Part shown: one piece after another, positions 1 through 4,886 of the stretch | How positions within the stretch are numbered: position 1 is the stretch's first letter | Layout of the letters: every line of letters begins with the position of its first letter | NCBI GenBank assembly: GCA_937927675.1 | Contig: CALBSG010000012.1 | Coordinates: 1-5,423 of the forward strand | Origin: an uncultured Paracoccaceae bacterium | GTDB taxonomy: Bacteria > Pseudomonadota > Alphaproteobacteria > Rhodobacterales > Rhodobacteraceae | Length of the DNA: 5,423 nucleotides | Direction: 5' to 3' | Notes under the pieces: model-generated | Told to the model about the DNA's origin: nothing | The model's database searches: none | Seen by the model: the letters and a program-made list of their open reading frames with translations, nothing else | Translations under genes and position numbers: made by a program

Positions 1-600
1 ATCGGGGTCGGCATCTGGGATACGCCGCCCCCCGCGCGGTTCCTGTTCACCGATGTGAAATACAAGCTGCACGCCTGCTGCCACGGCACCCATGCCATGA
101 TCGAAGCGCTTCTGGTTGCAAAGTCCCGTCTTGGTCTGGACATCTCGCAGATTGCAGGGCTCGAGCTTCAGACCTCGCCACGTTGGTTGAAGGTTTGCGA
201 CATAAAGCAACCGCGCAGTGGGTTGGAGGTGAAGTTCAGCTATGCCTGGCTGGCCGGTATGGTCATGGCAGGCGTGTCAACCGCCTCGGACGCGGCCTAT
301 TCCGACGCCTTGGCGGGAGATGCGGCACTTGCTGCTTTTGCGCGTCTGGTGACGGTGACGGGCAACGGGGACGTGGGCGATATGCAGGCCAAAGGGCAGT
401 TGGTTTTGAAAGATGGGCGCGTGGTTGATTTCGCGCATGATCTGGATGCACCGATCCCGGCGGCGACGCTGGAGGCCGCCTTGCGCGCCAAAGCCAAGGG
501 GCTGTTGGGGGACCGTGGCGAGCGCCTTTGGGCCGCCGTGGCTGGTCTGGAAGGCCTTACAGCAAGTGATCTTGGCGCGGCTCTTGGCGGTGCGGCATGA
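1..600 (+). CDS. MmgE/PrpD family protein, C-terminal part (5' truncated by window edge)
   Basis: Frame 1 is open from the first base to the TGA at 598-600, giving 199 residues; the true start lies left of the window, and the GTG at 55 is an internal Val codon. The MmgE/PrpD family (2-methylcitrate dehydratase, cis-aconitate decarboxylase, iminodisuccinate epimerase and many uncharacterised relatives) is usually about 450 residues, so roughly the last 45% is seen. Family marks are the KYKLHACCHGTHAMIEA segment (visible residues 20-36, the equivalent of the family's K-x-Y-P..C..TH active-site loop), a VCDIKQPRSGLEVKFSYAW-like block near residues 66-84, and a late VVLKDGRVV strand-type segment. 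The protein is probably cytosolic and acts on a small di- or tricarboxylate by dehydration, decarboxylation or isomerisation. The stop overlaps the next gene's start (ATGA), so the two are almost certainly co-translated. Family assignment is confident; the substrate is unknown. Confidence 0.9.
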   Translation: MGVGIWDTPPPARFLFTDVKYKLHACCHGTHAMIEALLVAKSRLGLDISQIAGLELQTSPRWLKVCDIKQPRSGLEVKFSYAWLAGMVMAGVSTASDAAYSDALAGDAALAAFARLVTVTGNGDVGDMQAKGQLVLKDGRVVDFAHDLDAPIPAATLEAALRAKAKGLLGDRGERLWAAVAGLEGLTASDLGAALGGAA

Positions 601-1418
601 CCCGTGACTTTTCAGACTGGATCGGCCGTCAAAGCCAGCGGGAGGAGCCGATCTCCCCCCGCCTCTTGGGCCAGTTCCGCGCCACGCTTGCGGGCTTTCT
701 TGGTCCCGCAGCCGTTCCCTTGGGGATTCACTGGGCGATGATGCCCGATCTGGCCGATCCGCAGGATCTTGGCCGTGACGGGCATCCGCGGACGGGGCTT
801 TTCCTGCCGGCCCTGCCGCTGCCACGCCGGATGTGGGCAGGGGGAGAGTTGGAATACATCTCGGATTTCCGAGCCGAAGACCATCTAACGCGCCAGAGCG
901 TTGTGGCGGATGTGGCCTTCAAGACGGGATCGACGGGGCAATTGGGGTTTGTCACTTTGCGCCACGACTGGTCGGCGCGGGGTGAGCTTTGCCTGCGTGA
1001 AAGGCAAGATATCGTGTACCGCGAAGACCCCAAGCCGGGTCAGAGCGCGGCCCCGCCGCAGGCCGAGCCGTGGCAACCTGACCGTGTCTGGTCGCTAACT
1101 CCAGATCCTGTGCTGTTGTTCCGTTATTCGGCACTCACCTTCAACGGCCACCGCATCCACTATGACAAACCCTATGCGACGGACGTAGAAGGCTACGCGG
1201 GCCTTGTGGTGCATGGCCCCCTGCAGGCGCTGTGGATGCTGAACCTTGCCGGCGATCTGCTGGGCCGGGCCCCCAAGCGCTTTCGTTACCGGGGGCTTGT
1301 GCCATTGATCTGTGGCACACCGGTTCGGATTGAGGCACGGGCCGAAGGCGCCGACATCGGCCTGCGGGTGGTGTCGGAGGATGGCGTGGCGACGATGCAG
1401 GCAACCGCATTCGCATGA
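597..1418 (+). CDS. FAS1-like/MaoC double hot-dog acyl-CoA hydratase (mesaconyl-C4-CoA / itaconyl-CoA hydratase type)
   Basis: This 273-residue protein has the two-domain layout of the HTD2/mesaconyl-C4-CoA hydratase group: an N-terminal FAS1-like dehydratase half (about 5-140) and a C-terminal hot-dog half (about 165-273). The diagnostic motif is SALTFNGHRIHYD (178-190), followed by EGYAGLVVHGPLQA (198-211). His188 is the likely catalytic base; Asn183 sits where classical R-hydratases carry Asp, which as I recall is normal for this subgroup. Known relatives hydrate mesaconyl-C4-CoA to citramalyl-CoA (Chloroflexus Meh) or itaconyl-CoA (Pseudomonas Ich), or act in mitochondrial fatty-acid synthesis (HTD2). 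The start ATG lies in the ATGA overlap with the MmgE/PrpD gene, with only a weak GGCGG before it, so translation is probably coupled. The nearby CoA-transferase gene supports a C5-dicarboxyl-CoA role. Exact substrate is inferred, not shown. Confidence 0.88.
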   Translation: MTRDFSDWIGRQSQREEPISPRLLGQFRATLAGFLGPAAVPLGIHWAMMPDLADPQDLGRDGHPRTGLFLPALPLPRRMWAGGELEYISDFRAEDHLTRQSVVADVAFKTGSTGQLGFVTLRHDWSARGELCLRERQDIVYREDPKPGQSAAPPQAEPWQPDRVWSLTPDPVLLFRYSALTFNGHRIHYDKPYATDVEGYAGLVVHGPLQALWMLNLAGDLLGRAPKRFRYRGLVPLICGTPVRIEARAEGADIGLRVVSEDGVATMQATAFA

Positions 1419-1420
1419 TG

Positions 1421-1448
1421 GCAGGCCGTGGCACCTGCCACGGCCCGC
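1421..1448. terminator. Inverted repeat between convergent genes, possible bidirectional terminator
   Basis: Between the hydratase stop (1416-1418) and the aldehyde dehydrogenase stop (1457-1459) lies a perfect 10-base inverted repeat, GGCCGTGGCA (1424-1433) and TGCCACGGCC (1436-1445), extended by GC/GC after one mismatch. The gap is only CC, so the end base pairs must open to form a loop. Stem strength and the convergent position suit a bidirectional terminator, but neither strand has a T-run after it, so it is not a textbook intrinsic terminator. Confidence 0.5.
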
Positions 1449-1456
1449 AAGACGGC

Positions 1457-2908
1457 CTAGCCGTGGCAGGCCGCAACCGTTTTGACCGTCGAAAAGCCGT
1501 AAAGCGCCTCGAACCCCTTTTCGCGGCCATGCCCTGACTTGCCCGATCCGCCAAAGGGCAGCTCCACACCGCCCCCCGCGCCGTAATTGTTCAGGAAAAC
1601 CTGCCCCGCACGGATTGCGCGTGCCATCCGCAGCTGACGGGCGCCATTTTCGGTCCAGACACCCGCCACCAGCCCGTAATCGGTGCCATTGGCGATTGCG
1701 ATCGCCTCGTCCTCGTCGTCGAAGGGAATGATGACCTGCACGGGGCCGAAAATCTCGTTCTGGGCCAGTGTATGAGAGGCGGGAACATCGGCAAACAGGG
1801 TGGGCGGCAGGTAGAAACCGCCCAGCGGTGCATCGGCGATGATCTGCCCGCGCGCAGCCAGGGACAGGTCGCTGCCTTGGGCCAGCATCCCTTCGATCAA
1901 TGCCTTTTGCCGTGCCGAGATGACAGGTCCAAGGTCGAGATCGTCGATCGCAGGCCCGACCTTCAGCGCGGCATAGCGGTTCGCAAGGCGTGACACCACC
2001 TCGTCCATGCGGGGCCGCTGAACGAGGATGCGCGCACCGCAGGAACAGGTCTGCCCGGCGTTCTGGATGCCGCCGTTGACAAGAAAGGGCAGGGCGCGGT
2101 TCAGGTTGGCATCCTCGAACACGATTTGCGGGGATTTCCCGCCAAGTTCCAGCGTGACGGGAACGTGGTTCAACGCCGCGGCCTGCTGCACCAGCGTGCC
2201 GACCCCGACCGATCCGGTAAAGGAGATGTGGTTGATGCCGCGATGCGCGGCAAGCGCCGCCCCCGCCTCGGCCCCGGTTCCCGCAACCATGTTGACGGCG
2301 CCGTCGGGAAAGCCGGCCGCTTGAACCAGATGTGCAAGGGCCAGAGCCGAGAGGCAGGCCTCCTCCGCGGGTTTGATGACGCAGGCATTGCCCATCGCCA
2401 GCGCCGCCGAGACCGACCGCGCCAGAATCTGCATCGGATAGTTCCAGGGAACGATATGCCCCGTCACGCCATGCGGTTCGCGAAGGGTCCAGACGGTATA
2501 GCCGTCCAGATAGGGGATCGAGTCTCCCATCACTTTGTCGGCGGCTCCGCCGTAGAATTCGAAATAGCGCGCCATGGCAACGGCATCGGCGCGGGCCTGT
2601 TTCAGCGGCTTGCCCACGTCACGCGCCTCAATCCGCGCCAGATCGTCGACCCGATCAAGGATCAGACGCGACAGCGTCAGCATCAGCCGCCCCCGCTCGG
2701 CTGCGGTCAGCTTGCCCCATGGCCCGCGCCGCGCATCCTGTGCCGCTGCGACGGCCGCGTCGATGTCTTCGGCGGTGCCGCGCGCGATGCGGGCCAACGG
2801 TTTGCCCGTCGAGGGATCCAGCAACTGGATCGTTCCACCACCGGCAGGCGGCAACCACTTGCCGCCGACCAGAACCTTGTCCGTTTCGAACCACAGCCCG
2901 TTGTCCAT
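1457..2908 (-). CDS. NAD-type aldehyde dehydrogenase (ALDH superfamily)
   Basis: This complete 483-residue protein is of usual length for the superfamily and oxidises an aldehyde to the acid with NAD(P)+. Visible active-site elements are VPWNYP with Asn156, VIKPAEE with Lys179 and Glu182 (the K-x-x-E form that favours NAD+), FTGS (230-233), LELGG with general base Glu254, GQTCSC with nucleophile Cys288, NEIFGP with Glu385 and Phe387, and the C-terminal PFGGSGKSG block (451-459). The ATG at 2906-2908 is preceded by GGAG at a 6-base gap (2915-2918, minus strand). The gene lies downstream of the LysR gene on the same strand and converges on the hydratase gene. Overall style resembles betaine-aldehyde/semialdehyde dehydrogenases, but the substrate cannot be read from the motifs. 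It may oxidise a semialdehyde feeding or leaving the neighbouring CoA pathway; that is inference. Confidence 0.95.
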   Translation of the reverse strand: MDNGLWFETDKVLVGGKWLPPAGGGTIQLLDPSTGKPLARIARGTAEDIDAAVAAAQDARRGPWGKLTAAERGRLMLTLSRLILDRVDDLARIEARDVGKPLKQARADAVAMARYFEFYGGAADKVMGDSIPYLDGYTVWTLREPHGVTGHIVPWNYPMQILARSVSAALAMGNACVIKPAEEACLSALALAHLVQAAGFPDGAVNMVAGTGAEAGAALAAHRGINHISFTGSVGVGTLVQQAAALNHVPVTLELGGKSPQIVFEDANLNRALPFLVNGGIQNAGQTCSCGARILVQRPRMDEVVSRLANRYAALKVGPAIDDLDLGPVISARQKALIEGMLAQGSDLSLAARGQIIADAPLGGFYLPPTLFADVPASHTLAQNEIFGPVQVIIPFDDEDEAIAIANGTDYGLVAGVWTENGARQLRMARAIRAGQVFLNNYGAGGGVELPFGGSGKSGHGREKGFEALYGFSTVKTVAACHG

Positions 2909-2939
2909 CTGCCGCTCCGCCTGTCTCTGCCCCTTGCGG

Positions 2940-2968
2940 CGACACTTTCCCCGCAGGCGGGCGTGTCG
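2940..2968. other. Bulged inverted repeat in the lysR-aldehyde dehydrogenase gap
   Basis: The 99-base gap from 2909 to 3007 holds an outer repeat CGACAC (2940-2945) / GTGTCG (2963-2968) and an inner repeat CCCGC (2950-2954) / GCGGG (2957-2961), with an asymmetric bulge of TTTC against C. As RNA from the minus strand it would sit about 30 bases before the aldehyde dehydrogenase start. It could weaken read-through from lysR, act as an mRNA processing or stability element, or bind a regulator. There is no T-run after it and no convincing promoter was seen in the gap. Confidence 0.35.
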
Positions 2969-3007
2969 TCCAATGCGCGAAGCCTCTTGCGGTCAGAATG
3001 GCGGGTT

Positions 3008-3964
3008 CTAGCAGGGAATCGTATCCAGTTCGGGGGCGAGTTTGCCCTCCCATATCCCGCGGCGCACAAGATCGCGGGCAACGTCTACGGTCAGGTCTAT
3101 CAAAGCCCGTGCCGCACGGCTTTGTGCCCGCGCGGGGTTGGTCACCAGCATCACGGGGCGCGTCATGACCGGCGCGATGATCGGGGATTTTACCAACTCC
3201 CCGCGTCCGACATAATCATGCGCCGCCGCTGGCGCGAAGATCGTATAGCCAGACCCGCGCGCGACCAGTTCCTTGATCTGCGTCATCGCATCCATTTCCA
3301 GCACCACGTTCAGCGAAAGCCCGAGCGCTGCGGTATGCCGCGTGATCGTCCGTGTCAGCCCATGCGAGGCCGAGGGCAGGATCAGGTCAAGCCCGACGAT
3401 ATCCGCCAAGGGCACGGGGCGTCCGGGCGGGGTGGACAGCGGCCAAGCATCCGGCGCAGCAAAGAAGCAAAGCTGTTCGTCCAGCAAGTGCTTGGAGACA
3501 AAATGTTCCTTGCGATCAAGGTCGTAAAGGAAGGCAACATCAACCGTGCCATCCTCCAGCCATGTCTTGATGTAACCGCTCATCGACTCGATGGCCTGAA
3601 GGCGGACGTCAGGCAGGTCGATCCGCACGGTTTCGGCCAACGGCACTGACATCACCATCGACACCGACGGCGGCATGCCGAAAGCCACCGTTCCACGAAC
3701 GGCGGCACCTGCCTCTTTCATCTCGGTCACGCAACTGTCCAGACTGCGACAAATCTCGCGGGCGTGCCGCACCAGAAGTCTGCCCTCATCGGTGAGGATG
3801 ATGCCCCGCGGCGACCGCACCATAAGCGGCACACCCAGTTCGTCCTCCAGCCGGATGACGTGCTGCGACAGCGATGGCTGTGCGACCCCCAAGCGGCTGG
3901 ATGCGGCCGAGAGCGATTTTTCCTCGGAAATCGCAACGAAATATTTCAGGTGCCGAATGTCCAT
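3008..3964 (-). CDS. LysR-family transcriptional regulator, Nac-like
   Basis: The protein has 318 residues, typical for LysR regulators. The N-terminal winged helix-turn-helix spans about residues 1-60: LKYFVAISEEKSLSAAS, then recognition helix AQPSLSQHVIRLEDELG (28-44), then RSPRGIILTDEG (50-61). A linker helix follows, then the periplasmic-binding-like effector domain from about residue 90. The phrasing RGTVAFGMPPSVS and the VDVAFLYD block resemble the Nac (nitrogen assimilation control) branch; such regulators often sense small organic acids or act without a ligand. The ATG at 3962-3964 has a strong GGAGG 7 bases upstream (3972-3976 on the plus strand). The gene is divergent from the GntR gene and leads into the aldehyde dehydrogenase gene. 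Likely targets are its own divergent promoter and perhaps the flanking catabolic genes. The family is certain; the effector is unknown. Confidence 0.95.
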   Translation of the reverse strand: MDIRHLKYFVAISEEKSLSAASSRLGVAQPSLSQHVIRLEDELGVPLMVRSPRGIILTDEGRLLVRHAREICRSLDSCVTEMKEAGAAVRGTVAFGMPPSVSMVMSVPLAETVRIDLPDVRLQAIESMSGYIKTWLEDGTVDVAFLYDLDRKEHFVSKHLLDEQLCFFAAPDAWPLSTPPGRPVPLADIVGLDLILPSASHGLTRTITRHTAALGLSLNVVLEMDAMTQIKELVARGSGYTIFAPAAAHDYVGRGELVKSPIIAPVMTRPVMLVTNPARAQSRAARALIDLTVDVARDLVRRGIWEGKLAPELDTIPC

Positions 3965-3999
3965 CGCCCGCCCTCCCCTGCGTTCGACCAGATTGACCA

Positions 4000-4011
4000 G
4001 ACTCTAGAGTC
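4000..4011. promoter_or_regulatory. Perfect 12-base palindrome GACTCTAGAGTC, candidate operator
   Basis: GACTCTAGAGTC is fully self-complementary and lies between the divergent regulators, within the predicted lysR leader. A second near-copy occurs at 4121-4132 within the first codons of the GntR gene, with 11 of 12 bases the same. A repeated palindrome beside two regulator genes suggests a protein-binding site, but which protein binds is unknown. Confidence 0.45.
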
Positions 4012-4014
4012 GGC

Positions 4015-4024
4015 CTGCATGCAG
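4015..4024. promoter_or_regulatory. Perfect 10-base palindrome CTGCATGCAG
   Basis: CTGCATGCAG is self-complementary and lies midway between GACTCTAGAGTC and the GTATAC-centred site. The three centres are at 4005.5, 4019.5 and 4033.5, exactly 14 bases apart. It covers the predicted lysR transcription start. It may be part of a composite operator, or chance. Confidence 0.35.
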
Positions 4025-4025
4025 T

Positions 4026-4041
4026 ATTCTGTATACCAAAT
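4026..4041. promoter_or_regulatory. GTATAC-centred dyad, candidate GntR/FCD (FadR-type) operator
   Basis: ATTCTGTATACCAAAT is symmetric at 12 of 16 positions (ATT..GTATAC..AAT). FadR-subfamily GntR regulators with FCD domains often bind sites of this style, for example the UxuR/ExuR consensus built around TTGGTATACCAA. The site lies upstream of a GntR/FCD gene and overlaps the predicted lysR -10 box, which suits autoregulation and control of lysR. It also has T-N11-A spacing (for example 4027-4039), so LysR binding cannot be excluded. Confidence 0.5.
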
Positions 4042-4059
4042 TTATTCTTCTGCTATCAA
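4030..4059 (-). promoter_or_regulatory. Candidate sigma-70 promoter for the lysR gene
   Basis: Read on the minus strand, TTGATA (4054-4059) serves as a -35 box and TATACA (4030-4035) as a -10 box, with an 18-base spacer. Transcription would begin near 4023, giving a leader of about 60 bases before the LysR ATG. The -10 box lies inside the GTATAC palindrome, so a protein bound there should block this promoter. Sequence match only. Confidence 0.45.
4051..4059 (+). promoter_or_regulatory. Weak candidate extended -10 for the gntR gene
   Basis: TGCTATCAA fits an extended -10 pattern (TGnTATnnn), which would start transcription near 4066 and give a leader of about 47 bases before the preferred ATG at 4113. 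No good -35 box is seen at the right distance; the GTATAC dyad lies where one would be. Low certainty. Confidence 0.2.
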
Positions 4060-4097
4060 GAAATGCTATGGCAGTTCGGAATCTTCCGACTAGACTC

Positions 4098-4105
4098 GGG
4101 GGAAG
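4098..4105 (+). promoter_or_regulatory. Shine-Dalgarno sequence that sets the gntR start at 4113
   Basis: GGGGGAAG lies 7 bases before the ATG at 4113. The earlier in-frame ATG at 4068 has no comparable purine-rich site and would add 15 residues with no family resemblance. This favours 4113, with 4116 as the next in-frame alternative. Confidence 0.55.
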
Positions 4106-4112
4106 TGGATGG

Positions 4113-4790
4113 ATGATGCTGACTCTAGAGCCGAAAAAGACGCTGGTTGAGCAAACCTACAATGCGCTTGTCGATGCAATTTGCATCGGAGCGTTGGCAC
4201 CGGGCGAACGGTTGACCGAGGATTCCCTCGCAGCCCGCCTGAACGTGTCACGCCAACCGGTGAATGCTGCCCTTGCGATGTTGCGTGCGAATCAGCTTGT
4301 CGAAGCGACGGGGCGACGCGGCGTTGTCGTCGCACCGATCGACCCCACGCTGTTCCGCAGCATCTACGATTTCCGTGGCGTGGTTGAACCTCTGGCTGTC
4401 GAACTCGCCGGACGTCAGACCATCACCGATGAGATGCGTCGCGAAGGCGACCGCATCGTTGCCGAAGGCTGGCGCGCGGCAAATGGCGACGACATGCTTG
4501 GCATGGTGCGGGCCGATGTCGAGTTCCACTCGTTCATCTATCGGCTCAGCGGCAACAGCGTGATCGAGAACACGATGCGGATCTACTGGCAGCATATCCG
4601 TCGTGCCATGGTCGCGATTCTAAGCGGCGAGGGCTACCCGAACACGGTCTGGAGCCAGCACGAAGCCATCATCACCACCCTGATGCAGGGCCGGGCCGAT
4701 GACGCGGCGGCGATCATGCGTCAGCATATCCTTGGCGGCACCGCCGTGATGGAACTGCAAGCCTTTGGAAGGCCTGCCACCGTCGGTTAG
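4113..4790 (+). CDS. GntR-family regulator with FCD effector domain (FadR subfamily)
   Basis: From the ATG at 4113 the protein has 225 residues, usual for GntR/FCD regulators. The winged helix-turn-helix covers about residues 8-76: LVEQTYNALVDAI, then GALAPGERLTEDSLAARLNVSRQPV, then a wing ending GRRGVVVAPID. The helical FCD domain (about 80-215) shows the metal-site residues Asp135 and His139 (DVEFH), His183 (SQHEAI) and His205 (RQHI), so a divalent metal is probably bound together with a carboxylate effector. An in-frame ATG at 4068 would give 240 residues, but 4113 has the better ribosome site. The gene is divergent from lysR and 96 bases upstream of the CoA-transferase gene on the same strand, so it likely represses itself, that gene and perhaps lysR until a pathway acid is present. 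Family is certain; the effector is inferred. Confidence 0.93.
   Translation: MMLTLEPKKTLVEQTYNALVDAICIGALAPGERLTEDSLAARLNVSRQPVNAALAMLRANQLVEATGRRGVVVAPIDPTLFRSIYDFRGVVEPLAVELAGRQTITDEMRREGDRIVAEGWRAANGDDMLGMVRADVEFHSFIYRLSGNSVIENTMRIYWQHIRRAMVAILSGEGYPNTVWSQHEAIITTLMQGRADDAAAIMRQHILGGTAVMELQAFGRPATVG
4121..4132. repeat. Second copy of the GACTCTAGAG palindrome, inside the gntR coding start
   Basis: GACTCTAGAGCC repeats the palindrome at 4000-4011 with one change (T to C at the eleventh base), 121 bases away. It overlaps the codons for roughly residues 3-7 of the GntR protein. The pair may be two operators for one regulator, allowing looping or a roadblock, or may be coincidence. Confidence 0.4.
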
Positions 4791-4827
4791 CCGTGATTGG
4801 TCTAGCCTTGAAAGGAAACGCTTATTA

Positions 4828-4842
4828 CCGCGGCTGGCGCGG
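4828..4842. other. Small GC hairpin in the gntR-CoA-transferase gap
   Basis: CCGCG (4828-4832) and CGCGG (4838-4842) flank GCTGG in the 96-base gap. No T-run follows, so it is a poor terminator. Otherwise the gap holds only promoter-like fragments (TTGGTC at 4797, TTGAAA at 4808, TTATTA at 4822) that do not combine at proper spacing. Confidence 0.2.
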
Positions 4843-4886
4843 CTTCAATTACCTTGTCCTTGCCGGATTGAAAGCGGGGCACGAGT

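Noticed and set aside
55..600. GTG at 55 as a real start for a short protein.
   Set aside because: The frame is open to base 1 with family-like residues upstream, so this is an internal Val codon of a truncated gene.
277..825. A 182-codon open frame on the minus strand across the MmgE/PrpD-hydratase junction.
   Set aside because: It is antisense to two conserved overlapping genes and has a low-complexity composition with no family likeness.
2126..3649. A 507-codon open frame on the plus strand, antisense to both the aldehyde dehydrogenase and lysR genes.
   Set aside because: It lies opposite two clearly conserved genes and crosses their gap. Its product is rich in Arg, Gln, Pro and His with no recognisable domain, as expected for an antisense shadow in GC-rich DNA.
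3993..4030. TTGACC (3993) with TATTCT (4025) as a promoter for gntR.
   Set aside because: The 26-base spacer is far too long, and no better -10 box sits at 16-18 bases.
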